Source of the DNA: Mixia osmundae IAM 14324
Taxonomy: Eukaryota > Basidiomycota > Mixiomycetes > Mixiales > Mixiaceae
Length of the DNA stretch: 64,000 nucleotides
Direction: 5' to 3'
Assembly (NCBI RefSeq): GCF_000708205.1
Contig: NW_014575552.1
Location: forward strand, 62,001 to 126,000
Shown: positions 1 through 9,813 of the stretch, piece after piece
Numbering within the stretch: the stretch's first letter is position 1
How the letters are laid out: each line of letters starts with the position of its first letter
The notes under the pieces: generated by a model
What the model saw: the letters and a program-made list of their open reading frames with translations, nothing else
The model's database searches: none
What the model was told of the DNA's origin: nothing
Program-made: the position numbers and the translations under genes

Positions 1-2
1 CA

Positions 3-239
3 TCTGGTCCGCCACCCCATCACGGTGGAGGTGGCCTGTTTGGGGGTGGACAGGGCATGTTCGGTGGCAATCAAGGCATGTTCAGCGGTGGCCAGAGCCT
101 CTTCGGCGGCGGCGGCGGTGGCGGCGGCTACAATCAAGGCGGCTATGGTCAGCATCATCAACATCATCATCAGAGCCATCATGGCAGCCACGGAGGTGGT
201 CACCATGGTCACCATCATCACCAAGGTGGCTTCTTCTAG
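3..239 (+). CDS. Gly/His-rich low-complexity protein, C-terminal end (partial)
   Basis: An open frame enters from the left edge and ends with a TAG stop at 237-239. The readable 78 residues are almost entirely glycine, histidine, glutamine, serine and phenylalanine. They start with repeated MFGG/LFGGG units, pass into a poly-glycine tract, and end in histidine-rich clusters followed by GGFF. Such tails are usually disordered, and the histidines could bind metal, but no domain is visible, so no function is assigned. The upstream part lies outside the window. It converges on FYV7, about 150 bp away. Confidence 0.6.
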   Translation, partial: SGPPPHHGGGGLFGGGQGMFGGNQGMFSGGQSLFGGGGGGGGYNQGGYGQHHQHHHQSHHGSHGGGHHGHHHHQGGFF

Positions 240-389
240 CCCGACTGTATTAGACTGTGACGCATCGAGACCAAGACGACTGAACAACGACAGCAATCTG
301 CAGACTGTACTATGTACCACGACAATGCAGTTCATCTGTGTCAACAACATCTCACATCGACGCCCGCGTGATATCCAGGCAAAGAGTGT

Positions 390-976
390 CTACATGCTCC
401 GCTGGATCTTGTCAAGCAAGACGCCCATCTTGGCGTTTGTGTTGGGTTGTCCCTTCTTCGTACGAGCGTTATACTGCTTGTGTTGCTCCAGCCGCTTCTG
501 CCTGAGCTCTGCCAGCTCTGTCTCGCTGAGTCGCGGTCGCTTCTTTGCTGCTGGCGCAGGCTGCTCGAGTTTGGGCTTGGCAGATGGTTTCCGACTCCGC
601 GCAGTGAAGCCTTCTTCTCCGCTTGCGTCTACTGCCCTGCTGCCCGATGTAGATGTCTCTGCTCCTTCCGACTTGAGTACCCTATTGTATGCTTTCTTAA
701 TCTGGGCCTTGTGAATCAAGGTCTGCTTGATCTTTTGCGCTACAATGGCACACCATGAGCTGGCATATCGAGGCAATCGTTCAGCGGCATACCCTTGCCC
801 CTGTACATGCCATCAAACGGCTTCGGACCGACTTGGAAGCCCTTTTTCTGTGCAGCTCCATCGGGTCGAGATGACAAGCTGCCACGAACGCCGAGAGCAC
901 CTGTGTTGGCGCCCGACGACTGAGGACCTCGCTGTTTGCCTCTTGATGACTTGCTCGGTCGCTGTGTCTTGCCCAT
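390..976 (-). CDS. FYV7: rRNA-processing protein Fyv7 (TAP26/CCDC59 family)
   Basis: Two exons, 976-793 and 739-390, are joined across a 53-bp GT-AG intron (792-740), giving about 177 residues. Across the junction the family core reads GFQVGPKPFDGMYRGK followed by AQKIKQTLIHKAQIKKAYN, which is typical of Fyv7. The C-terminal stretch ending in NTNAKMGVLLDKIQ is also typical. The protein is lysine-rich and lacks a catalytic domain. In yeast Fyv7 is a nucleolar factor needed for 18S rRNA maturation in the small-subunit processome, and I infer the same role here. An in-frame ATG at 1012 would add 12 residues. The start at 976 was chosen because it gives a compact, basic N-terminus. The gene is divergent from the peptidase gene at 1120. 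Confidence 0.85.
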
Positions 977-1119
977 CCTTGGCCGAAGAGGAATCTTGTC
1001 AGACCCTTGCAACTCCCTTCATCTGCTCCGCTGCCCCGAAGTGCCCCGCTGCCATCGTCCACATGGTCTGCTGGCTATCTTCCCTCTTTCCTCTGCTCCC
1101 GCTGCTCGCCAAAGACGTC

Positions 1120-3312
1120 ATGAGCAACGACAGTCGCCTCCAGAAGGCGATAGACACGTACAAGGCCTTGACGAGCGTACCGACGGTCGACTCGGCCGTT
1201 CTCCACAGAGACGCCGCGGGCACATTGACGGTCCATCTCGAGCTGAGCCAGCGGTCCCATCTCTTGCTCAAACGTCACAAGCTATCACAAGATATCGTGC
1301 AGCGACAGGGCCAGATCATCACGAGTAGACCATGCCCGTCCGGCGAAGATGTCGCGTTTCGTTCGATGCAATACTCGAAAGATCAGCTGTATCAGCTCTT
1401 CGGACGCAAGCAGGCCGCGGGCAGCAAGACCAAGACAACCAGAACGATAGAGCTCAGGCGTGACTCGGACTGTCTCGGCGAGGTAGACACGACCAAGCTG
1501 CATGGTGATATGTACGCGCCCGGCGGCGTACTCGGTACAGCAAGCTGGCACCTCAGCGACCGACAAGTCGCCTTTGTATATGTTGCCGAAAAGCCAGAGC
1601 TTACTTTCGAGCACGAGACGCTGCGAGAAGCTTCGTCGTATGCCTACGATCCTACTTTCGGCGAACAACACGATGGCAAACGCCATCCGCTGCTCTTTCT
1701 CGTGACCTACGACTTGCAATCGCGCGAGTTGCTGTGCAGAGGGATTCATATAGACGCTGCGCAGCAGAATAGACATTACGGCCAGTGGATCTTCAAGTCT
1801 GACTCGGCCAGCGATGCGCTCGAGCTCTATGGAACAGGCTATGACCGTTTGCCAGATGGGCGTCAACTTGGACTCGTCTTTTGCACAAACCGACCAGCTG
1901 GCATCTACCACCTCACGATCGTCGCCAGTAGTCAGAGCTTGAAACCGACAATGCTCAGTGATCCTGCGATGTCCTGTCGTAGTCCGCGCTATCATCCACA
2001 AGCGGGCCTCATATACCTATCCAGCCGCCTCTTCGGACCCCATAATGGCTGCTGTCAGCTCTGGAAGCACGGACGAAACCAGCCACTCATTGCTGAATAC
2101 TCGCAAGCTCCAGAGGCTGTCGAGCCGCCCAAGTTTGCTGGCGTATGGACCGAACAGCTTCCTTTCGAGCCGTTCATCACATTAGACGGCAAGACGCACA
2201 TCATGCTGACGACGATATCCCGCAGCCGCAAGATTGTCGTCGCTATCAATACAGACGACGGTGCTGTCCGATGCCCTTTCGCCGGCGGAATGGAGATGGG
2301 CAGCTGGACTGTCGTTTCAACCGATGGCAATCAGTTCGCGTTATGCTCGGTTAGCAGCCCTACTGAGCTACCGAGATTGTACCTCTACGACGGCGCGCAG
2401 ACGGTGCCCTTGCAGGCCGCTCGTGCCACTGCGCAGTGTGAGCTCTGCTGCGTTTCGAAATTCCGTTCGTCTGATTGCAGTACAGATGGATTCAGCGGCT
2501 TGCGTACAACGATCAAGCCCTTCACAGATCGTGAAGACTGCGAGGCCATCATCCTCCGCCCTCTTCGCAACGATACCAATCCCGCTATTATAGCACCTCA
2601 CGGCGGTCCGCACGGCACGATCACGACCGACTTCTTTGCACCCTTTGCCGCACTTGTCGAAGCTGGATTCTCCATCGTCGTGGTGAATTATCCGGGCTCG
2701 CTCGGCTTTGGTCAAAACAGCGTTGTCGACCTCACGAAAGATCTGGGCGAACTGGACGTCAATTCGGTCATGACAGTCCAGCGCGAGCTCATCAAATCGG
2801 GCGTCATTCCTGGCTCAAAGGGGACCCGGTTCCTCATGGGCGGCTCTCATGCCGGCTTCATCAATTGTCACATCTCAGCACGCTATGCATCCGAGTTCGA
2901 TGCTGTCGTTTCAGACAATCCGGTGACTGACTTGCCGAGCATGTTCGCAAATACTGATATACCGGAATGGTGTATTGGCGAGGTCGCTCTACCATACAGT
3001 TTCACCGAGCATCCCTATTATCTCGATGACGACCTGCACAAGACCATGCGCAAGGCTTCTCCGTCTGCTCATCTGACGCGCACAACAAAGACGACGCCGA
3101 CTCTGTTGCTCATCGGCGAGATAGACAGGCGCGTTCCGCAAGATCAAGGACGGGCCTGGTACCATGCACTCAAAGGGACGGGCAATGAAGTCGAGATGCT
3201 CGTCTTCCCCGAGAACTCCCACATACTGAACCATGCAGAAGCAGACCTCATCAGCTTCCGCGCAACGACAGACTACTTCCTCAAGCGTGCTGTCTTTACC
3301 AATGCAATATAG
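1120..3312 (+). CDS. Acylaminoacyl-peptidase-like serine peptidase (S9C)
   Basis: This intronless gene encodes 730 residues, close to the 732 of human APEH. The N-terminal two thirds would form the beta-propeller and the last 220 residues the alpha/beta-hydrolase domain. The serine nucleophile sits in LMGGSHAGF (family GGSHGGF). The acid is in GEIDRRVPQDQ and the histidine in PENSHIL, so the triad is complete. The oxyanion strand appears as APHGGPHG. Enzymes of this family remove N-acylated amino acids from peptides in the cytosol. The frame is open 131 codons further upstream, but that part is antisense to FYV7 exon 1. The ATG at 1120 starts directly before the propeller, and no signal peptide follows it. 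Confidence 0.88.
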   Translation: MSNDSRLQKAIDTYKALTSVPTVDSAVLHRDAAGTLTVHLELSQRSHLLLKRHKLSQDIVQRQGQIITSRPCPSGEDVAFRSMQYSKDQLYQLFGRKQAAGSKTKTTRTIELRRDSDCLGEVDTTKLHGDMYAPGGVLGTASWHLSDRQVAFVYVAEKPELTFEHETLREASSYAYDPTFGEQHDGKRHPLLFLVTYDLQSRELLCRGIHIDAAQQNRHYGQWIFKSDSASDALELYGTGYDRLPDGRQLGLVFCTNRPAGIYHLTIVASSQSLKPTMLSDPAMSCRSPRYHPQAGLIYLSSRLFGPHNGCCQLWKHGRNQPLIAEYSQAPEAVEPPKFAGVWTEQLPFEPFITLDGKTHIMLTTISRSRKIVVAINTDDGAVRCPFAGGMEMGSWTVVSTDGNQFALCSVSSPTELPRLYLYDGAQTVPLQAARATAQCELCCVSKFRSSDCSTDGFSGLRTTIKPFTDREDCEAIILRPLRNDTNPAIIAPHGGPHGTITTDFFAPFAALVEAGFSIVVVNYPGSLGFGQNSVVDLTKDLGELDVNSVMTVQRELIKSGVIPGSKGTRFLMGGSHAGFINCHISARYASEFDAVVSDNPVTDLPSMFANTDIPEWCIGEVALPYSFTEHPYYLDDDLHKTMRKASPSAHLTRTTKTTPTLLLIGEIDRRVPQDQGRAWYHALKGTGNEVEMLVFPENSHILNHAEADLISFRATTDYFLKRAVFTNAI

Positions 3313-3398
3313 ACTTGTAATGCGAGACTATGGTACTTGTACATAGCTTTGGTGGTAGCGCTGCGATTTCCTAGATTTACAAGCACAAGGCGGCCGAG

Positions 3399-4802
3399 CT
3401 AGAAGACCAATCTTGGATGCCAGTAAAGGCTGCGCGGTACTACAGGAGGAAGCCCCCGTCTTTCTCTCTTTTCTTCTCGATCGGCTTCGATGGTGCTTCG
3501 CAAGATCAGCGCAAGACCGTTGTTGCTGCATGCTGCTTTCAAGCGTAGGATGTTTTCCATGAGAAGGTCGGCAAGGTTGTAGATCTCGATGACTTCCAAC
3601 AGTGGGAAGATTCTTAAATCAATGCAAGCCAGGAGTTCGCGGTCGTTAGACACTAAGCTGCCAAGACGCAGCGTGCGCAGGTTGCGCATGCGCAAGTTTT
3701 GCAGTCCAGTCACTGTAGTCGCCTCCGTCCAGTCGAACATCAAGAGATTAGGGAGTGTCATCGTACGGCTCCCCGGTCCTTCGGCGATTTCAATATCGTG
3801 TACATGCAAGTAGGTGAGTGTTGTGCAGGCGAAGTGGATGAAGCCGGCGAGGTGCTCCAACTTGATTTTGCGTGTCAAAGTGAGCGAGCGCAGCTTAGAA
3901 TGCCAGGAAGTCTGCCATGTAGTCTGTGAGTGCGCAGGCAGCGTGTTGCCTCTAGCAGGCCAAGTAGTGGTCAGTGTCAAGCTCTCGAGAGCCGGCAAGC
4001 GGGTCACACAACTGCCGAGCATCTCCATCGTGGCTGCACAGCCTTCAAAGTCATAATGCTCGCAAGCGTCGACGAAAGTGAGGCTTTTGACGTTGGCACA
4101 TGTCTGGACCCAGTTGAAGACGTCTCGAGCTTGCGCAGGCGTGTACTCTGGCGTGGGGTAGGCTCCGAGGACGACATCGCCACGATGAGTAGTGCTGCGA
4201 TAATCTAGCGAGAGTGTCTTGATGCTTTTGGCCAGAAAACGGGTGATTTCTTTGGGAGCGTCACGAATGGCAACAAGCGCAGCGGAGTCGACCTTGAGGG
4301 CCGACAAATTGGGCAGGGCTGCTCGATTAGCATTACTCAAGACGTTCAGGGCAGCTTTGCCACCCCACTGCTGAGAATCGTAATGGTCTCCGCTGATCAT
4401 GAGGGCATTGATAGCAGCTCCGAAATGTGGATCGGCGAAGCAATCTAATGCCAATCTCGACAGCTGACCAGGGCAGTGAACAGTAAACATTTTGTCCTGC
4501 ACGGGCTCGTCAGCGACGCGTATCTGAATAGACCATATGTTGAATCTCGGGCGAACCTTGTAAAGATATGGAAGACATGCAGCTCTCAGACGTCCGCTGA
4601 TGTGCCTCAAGGTCAAAAGATCTGTAGGCTGAGCAGTCGTTGTCGAGCCTTTCACAAGGATCTTGACGATCGTGTCGATGACTTCTGAGGGCATTGTGTC
4701 CAGTGCGGCTCGTCCGGCATCGCGCGACATAAGCGCCTGCTCTGCAAATTTCATTCTTTGTTGTGCTACAGCGAGTGAGAGTGAAAAAATTCGGAGCGGC
4801 AA
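3399..4802 (-). CDS. F-box/leucine-rich-repeat-like protein
   Basis: A single exon of 467 residues. An F-box-like segment (TMPSEVIDTIVKILV, followed by LLTLRHISGRLRAACLPYLY) lies at about residues 35-75. The remainder has irregular leucine-rich units such as LESLTLTT, LRSLTLTRKI, LTYLHVHDIEI and LRTLRLGSL. This layout is common in fungal F-box proteins that recruit substrates to SCF ubiquitin ligases. The substrate cannot be inferred. The start at 4802 is the first ATG; 4754 (MKFAEQ) is a good alternative because the first 16 residues look like leader sequence. It converges on the APEH-like gene with 86 bp between stops. Confidence 0.7.
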   Translation of the reverse strand: MPLRIFSLSLAVAQQRMKFAEQALMSRDAGRAALDTMPSEVIDTIVKILVKGSTTTAQPTDLLTLRHISGRLRAACLPYLYKVRPRFNIWSIQIRVADEPVQDKMFTVHCPGQLSRLALDCFADPHFGAAINALMISGDHYDSQQWGGKAALNVLSNANRAALPNLSALKVDSAALVAIRDAPKEITRFLAKSIKTLSLDYRSTTHRGDVVLGAYPTPEYTPAQARDVFNWVQTCANVKSLTFVDACEHYDFEGCAATMEMLGSCVTRLPALESLTLTTTWPARGNTLPAHSQTTWQTSWHSKLRSLTLTRKIKLEHLAGFIHFACTTLTYLHVHDIEIAEGPGSRTMTLPNLLMFDWTEATTVTGLQNLRMRNLRTLRLGSLVSNDRELLACIDLRIFPLLEVIEIYNLADLLMENILRLKAACSNNGLALILRSTIEADREEKRERRGLPPVVPRSLYWHPRLVF

Positions 4803-5213
4803 CGCTCGGGTTCATTTACTGTGTTTCCGAAGGCGCCGGCAACGTCGCAAGTCTTCGGCGCGTCTCTCACATCACCTACGCGATCTTCGCTTCCGAAAAC
4901 GCCCTCGTCGTTACGACTTTGAGGTAGTCCATCGTCATTATTGGAACTTAGGAGGTCGTTTATTTGACAATTTCGTAGCATCGTCGCAAGCTTGATGTGA
5001 CACGAGATGAGAGATCTTAGAGAGAGGAAGGGCTTTGTGCTTTCATTATTGTTCCTGTCTGCAATATGGACACTGTGGGAGACGCTCGAGTGCATTCAGC
5101 GGGGCGGCTGTCCACGCGGTAGATCTGGGGATTTTTGATTTCTTATCGCGTCCACTTGGCGCTTCAGCCAGCTCGCCCACCGCCAAACCGGGAGGTATCC
5201 ACGGCGAGGTCTG
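4803..5213. other. Intergenic region, divergent promoter
   Basis: This stretch separates the start of the F-box gene (leftward) from the start of the Ni/Co transporter (rightward). Short open frames cross it on both strands, but none has recognisable content. I see no RNA gene or repeat. It presumably holds both promoters. Confidence 0.5.
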
Positions 5214-6422
5214 ATGTCCGACATCGAGGCGCTCAATGGGCGCACCAGACGAAGACGAAGGCTGACATTACACGGTCGCGTGGCTTTACTGCTCATTGGC
5301 GAAGCACTCGCGAGCTTAGCAGTCTGGACCGTCGCGCTTGCGCTCTTTGCGCCATCTGCGACTAAGCGACGGGTCCTGAGTCTATGCGTCGTCGCTTATA
5401 CGCTCGGGCTACGGCACGCACTCGATGTGGACCACATCTGCGCAATAGATCTCGTAACACGTAGGATGCTCGCGCGACCAGGTCTTACCCCGCCTTGCAC
5501 GGTTGGGCTCTACTTTTCGCTTGGGCATTCGACCATTGTGATTGTGGTCACGATGACGGTCGCCATCAGTACGGGTGTAGCAGCACATCTGAACGGCGTG
5601 GGCAATGTTGGGGGCATCTTGGGCACGACCATCTCGGCCTCGTTCCTCTTACTCATTGCACTCATCAATATCGCTCTGCTTGCTCTGATGCTACGCCGAC
5701 GCAACCGGCTTGCAGACACTACATCCGATGAGAAGTCGAGTAAGCAGGCAGAGGTGGGAGTGCCGCCCGCGTTAGGCTGCATGGCTCGCGTGATGCGCCC
5801 ATTTTTCAGACTGGTAGACAAGCCTTGGAAAGCCTACCCACTCGGGCTAGCCTTTGGCGCCGGCTTCGACACGACATCAGAGATTGTGCTGCTCGGTATC
5901 AGTGCCCTAGCTCGGTCTCCCGGGGCATCCGGGGGAATCAGCACATCAGAGATCATGATCCTGCCCGCACTCTTTGCTGCTGGCATGACACTTGTCGACT
6001 CGCTCGATGCTTGCTTCATGCTTTATGCTTACGCCTACCCTATCGAGACGCGTGAGAAGGGCTGGTGGCGACGCTTGCACTTTATAGAGGATCACGATGC
6101 GGCACTCGCAGGTACTGATACCCGCCCTCTCGACACAACCACGACGACGAACATTTCCATTTGCCTGACAGTCGTCTCCATCACCATTGCACTGTTTATA
6201 TCGCTTGTCGAGTTTATGGGCTTGGCAGCCGCTCAATGCGATGGCTGCGCGAAAGCTGCTGCAAACGACCCAGGTCTATCTGGTCGATGGTGGCGGTTCT
6301 GGATTGCACTCAACGACAATTCAGGCTACATGGGCGCAGGCGTCATTGCACTCATTGCACTCATCATAGTCTCCTGGCTGCTCGGCACACGCATACATAG
6401 GCACAGGTCTCAGACATGCTAG
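5214..6422 (+). CDS. NiCoT-family nickel/cobalt transporter
   Basis: A single exon of 402 residues with about eight hydrophobic helices. The NiCoT signature HX4DH is present as GLRHALDVDHICAID at about residues 65-79. The second conserved motif, LGHSTIVIVV, follows, and the third, FGAGFDTTSEI, is at about residue 220. The histidine and aspartates of the first motif bind the metal in characterised members such as fission yeast Nic1 and bacterial NixA/HoxN. The expected role is high-affinity uptake of Ni2+ or Co2+ at the plasma membrane. In fungi that use urease this supplies the enzyme's nickel. Urease is not in the window, so that link is an inference. The stop lies only 6 bp from the stop of the convergent neighbour. 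Confidence 0.9.
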   Translation: MSDIEALNGRTRRRRRLTLHGRVALLLIGEALASLAVWTVALALFAPSATKRRVLSLCVVAYTLGLRHALDVDHICAIDLVTRRMLARPGLTPPCTVGLYFSLGHSTIVIVVTMTVAISTGVAAHLNGVGNVGGILGTTISASFLLLIALINIALLALMLRRRNRLADTTSDEKSSKQAEVGVPPALGCMARVMRPFFRLVDKPWKAYPLGLAFGAGFDTTSEIVLLGISALARSPGASGGISTSEIMILPALFAAGMTLVDSLDACFMLYAYAYPIETREKGWWRRLHFIEDHDAALAGTDTRPLDTTTTTNISICLTVVSITIALFISLVEFMGLAAAQCDGCAKAAANDPGLSGRWWRFWIALNDNSGYMGAGVIALIALIIVSWLLGTRIHRHRSQTC

Positions 6423-6428
6423 ATTTTG

Positions 6429-7582
6429 TTACTGCTTGAGCAGACGCGCTGCGAGAATGGCGGCTCCCACAACGGATGTGCCGCCCATGACTTGCTGCCA
6501 CTGACCGCTTTGCGCCAAAGTCAAGGCGACAGTGTTGAAGACGAGCGAGGCAGCGAAGGAAAGCGACTTGCTCGTCGCGACACCGGCAGCGAAGCCGACG
6601 GCGGATAGTGCTTGCACCCAGCCAGCAGGTTGCGAGACGACCTGTGGGAAGAACGCAAGTGCGCCGTTGTGCAGCATGTCGAGGACACCGATACCGGCAA
6701 AGGTGGAGCAGACGAGATGCGTCAGATCGGTCTGTGGAAGGTTCTGAGCTCTCGCAAAGAGATAGTAGAGCTGAGAGGCCGAGTTGATGATGACAAAGAC
6801 ATTGCTGAGCGAGAAGTTCTCAAACTCCCAGCCGACCATCCATAGACCGATGCAGACATTGCCTATGCCGGCCATTAGCCTTTGATCGCGAAATGATCAC
6901 AGATAGAGAGCTCACCAATGGAGTACCATGGCGCGTAATTGACGGCTTCGTTCTGCTGGATGGTGTGCTCGCCTGACCACAACCGGCGCAGATAGAGGAG
7001 ATGCAAGACTTGCTGGGTGCTGAAAAAGGCAGCAATTGCAAACGGATGACCGGCGAAAGCGACGTGATGCTTCTCCGCGATCTCCTTCATGTTGGGCGAA
7101 GTGGTCATGCCGTAGAGCTGGCAAGCAAAGTTGCCAGCAAAGGCAGCCGGGGCCATCCATCTGGCCGTAGAAAGTGTGACGCCCATCCTATCGATCAGAG
7201 CGGTCTCGTAAGGCAAGTCGTCGTACGTTGGATCGTCAGAAGTCGCAAAGTACTTGTCCTGCGCCTTGTCGAACCAGTTCTGTCGTCTGGATGAAGTGTC
7301 TGTCGGAAGCAAGCTATCTCCCGATGACATGAACTGCTTGATTAGATTGCGTGGACTTATATGCTTCAGACCGGTGACGAGGAGCCGGCCGCCGGAGGAT
7401 GACGATGATGACATTTCGGCCGAAGTTGCGCGTCGATCGCTGCTCCGGGGCAGATGCTCTTCTGTGCCCCGTGACAAAACAAGTGACGCGCGACAAATCC
7501 GTTCATTTAGGTTTGGTTGATGCCAGCTCCTGGAGACTAGCACCTGCAGGAAGATCTGACGTGCTGATGTGACGGTCTGCAT
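6429..7582 (-). CDS. Unknown multi-pass membrane protein
   Basis: Two exons, 7582-6916 and 6862-6429, are joined by a 53-bp intron (6915-6863) with a CTAAT branch-like site. The junction reads NYAPWYSIG then NVCIGLWMVGW. From the first ATG the protein has 366 residues. An internal ATG at 7414 (MSSSSSSGG) would give 310. The first 50 residues are rich in Arg and Ser with almost no acidic residues, which could be a mitochondrial presequence. The middle and C-terminal parts have about five hydrophobic stretches, including FVIINSASQLYYLFARA and GFAAGVATSKSLSFAASLVF. I do not recognise the family. Confidence 0.6.
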
Positions 7583-7909
7583 GTGACTTTGCTGTTCAAC
7601 CAGTGTGCCCGTGCTGGCTTGCTTACTGTTGCATCAGCCGAGCAAGCATTGTCGCAAGGCATCGAATTGGCTGCTCTGCTTGATCAGGCGGTAAGCTCCA
7701 ACAAGGTCATGGGAGATCGCAATGAGCCGCAAAACGTCCCAGAGGCATGCAGAATGAGGTCAGTCCGTGTTTTCGGCTCGTCAGCTGGAGGGCGATCCGA
7801 GCGATCGCGTCAAGAATTTTTGTCTTTGTTGTGAGCACGTTCGCGAAATCTTGTGCGCAGAGGCAGCCTGTCCTCTTGCAGGACTTGGCTGCTCGGCTAC
7901 TGGTCGAAA
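7583..7909. other. Intergenic region, divergent promoter
   Basis: Between the unknown membrane protein (leftward) and the histidine phosphatase (rightward). Open frames cross it, but none has family features or a good splice partner. If the membrane protein starts at 7414 the region is longer. No repeat or RNA gene is seen. Confidence 0.4.
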
Positions 7910-8553
7910 ATGGTCGCCGTGCAACATGTGCTCTCTGCACTGGCGACCATGAGCACAGTCTACAACACGACGCCTGCAGATGATGCATCGATACAAGCAC
8001 ACCACCACCCATCGAGTCTCCATTCGAGCACTGTCTACTTTCTGCGTCACGGCGAAAAGCCCTTGAACGGAGCAAACGGGCTATCGCTACAAGGCCAAAG
8101 AAGGGCAGAGTGTATCAAGGATCTCTTTGGCCCGTCTTCCGAACGCAATGTTGGCTACATCCTCGCGCAGAAACCTAGACCGGACGGCAGACGATCGAGG
8201 CCGCTCAAGACTGTCGCACCGCTCGCTGACGCTCTCGGTCTCAGCATCGATACGGACTGGTGAGTCTGGCATACGTCGCAAGTCATGGGAAGGCTTGACG
8301 ATGGCTGCACAGTGAACGAGAGGACGAGCAGTGCGTGGAGAAGAAGATCAGACGGTTCACATCAAAGAAGCATCCAAAGGGCAACGTGCTCGTGTGCTGG
8401 GAGCATCGCGCCATGACGGACATTGCGCGAGAAGTGGGGGTGAAGCATCTGCCAGAGTATCCGGATGACAGGTATGACCTCATCTGGGTCGCGACGGGCA
8501 AGACGATCAAGATTGAGCACGAGCACTGTCCGGTCATCGACACGGTCTTGTAG
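7910..8553 (+). CDS. Histidine phosphatase (phosphoglycerate-mutase-like) family protein
   Basis: Exons 7910-8259 and 8313-8553 are joined by a 53-bp GT-AG intron, giving 196 residues. The phospho-acceptor motif is YFLRHGEKP at about residues 44-52. The second conserved histidine is in LVCWEHRAM. Between them lies DTDCEREDEQCVEKKI, formed exactly at the splice junction. This is the branch-2-like fold of small fungal histidine phosphatases of unknown substrate, and the usual mutase residues beyond RHG are not all present. The start could also be the ATG at 7949 (MSTVYNT). No targeting signal is obvious, so cytosolic activity on a small phosphorylated substrate is the default inference. Confidence 0.72.
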
Positions 8554-8623
8554 AGTTGGCAGTGAGAGCAGTAGAGATAGAGAGATATACACAGCGGCAG
8601 TGTTATTGTCAACAACAGTTGCG

Positions 8624-9536
8624 TCAATGTACAATTCGACAGGTCGTGTGCGCGCCCTCACCCAAGTGAGCTTGAGGATTGCGATGGAGCAGTCTTACCA
8701 GCCGAGCTGCTTCGTCCTCTGAGCCCAGGAGCGTGAGCCAGCTTGAGATATGCTGTGACCTGCTCGGCGCATCTCAGACCAATCTCACACCGCGTCTGGA
8801 GTGATGCGAGACGGACCCGGGCAAACGGACGAGCATCCGACGAGAAGGTACTGATTGCTGTATGGGCATCGGCTCAAACTCGTTGGCATGGAGCCAGTCG
8901 AGCAGCGTATCGTGCAACAGGGTCGGCGGCAGTTGACCGATCTTGACCAATCGACCTGATAGCTTTGCTTTGACTTTGCTGAGCGAGCGATAGTGCGACG
9001 GCAAGTTCGGTTCGTCTGGGCTGTATGGACCGAAGATGGCGTCGAGATGATGAAAGTAGCCTAGCGTCCGTCTGCCGACGCCAGAGCGCTGGTCGTGGGA
9101 AGCCGGGTCGAGCCATTCTCTGTGCAAGGGCGTGGTGCCAACATCGCGCGACCTGAAATGGTCGACAGAGATCTGCGCTTCCTTGGGCTGGTTGAAGACG
9201 AGTATGGCTCGACCTGTAGCTTCTAGCTCCCTATCGGGCACCATGTGGACTGTCCCTCGAGCTCGTTCAGCCACAGAGTCCGCTTGCAGTCTAGCGGAAT
9301 GGCTGACCCGAGAGGAGCATGCTCTCTGTCAGACCGTCCTGGTAGACTCTCTTGCGCAGGTCTCGCGGGGTCATGGTCGGACTGAGTCTGTCGAGCATGA
9401 TGACATTGTGCTGTCGTCTGGGCTCAGCAGATTGGATGGCTCTCTCCACTCTTGCAGGTATCGAACTCGCTGGCACTGTCGCCGACGTGCTCGCTCTTGC
9501 CGCCTGACGGTAGGACCTACAAGTACAGTTCAACAT
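8624..9536 (-). CDS. RRM-like protein, probably mitochondrial
   Basis: Three exons: 9536-9308, 9255-8817 and 8759-8624. The introns are 52 bp (tandem acceptors 6 bp apart; 9249 is an equally in-frame start of exon 2) and 57 bp with a GTCCGT donor. The product has 267 residues. The N-terminus (MLNCTCRSYRQAARASTSA) is basic, hydroxylated and free of acids, like a mitochondrial presequence. An RRM-like fold follows: HNVIMLDRLSPTMTPRDLRK and then TGRAILVFNQPKEAQISVDHF. The last exon (LGSEDEAARLVRLLHRNP) matches the C-terminal element of a fungal family of mitochondrial RNA-recognition proteins. Function is inferred as RNA binding. The exact partner is unknown. Confidence 0.62.
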
Positions 9537-9813
9537 CGTTCGGGAGAGAGACAAGTCAGACGGATGGAGACACGAGTCAAAGTCAAGTCGGGTCGAGGTC
9601 GATTGAGGTCGAGTCTGGCTGGAGATCGGCCAACGCGGGATTTGATAATGAATCGAATCGAATCTGCTCCAGACAGGGATAAGGAGGAGCACCCTCTTTT
9701 CCCGGAGGATTTCCCCAGAGAAACAGAGGAAGGAACAACATGGGCAATGCTCTCGTGTGAGAGTGTGCAGAGACTGATCGCCTGACTCTCGAGGGGCACA
9801 CGACAGAGCAGAC

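Noticed and set aside
727-1119. N-terminal extension of the peptidase open frame
   Set aside because: 131 extra codons are antisense to FYV7 exon 1 and have no similarity to the peptidase family. The ATG at 1120 gives the family length.
1285-2001. A 238-codon open frame on the - strand
   Set aside because: Antisense to the acylaminoacyl-peptidase gene, whose triad and length are fully conserved. GC-rich codon bias opens the opposite frame.
9132-9785. A 217-codon open frame on the + strand
   Set aside because: Covers the antisense of the RRM-like gene and its promoter; no domain, and the real gene has consistent splicing on the other strand.
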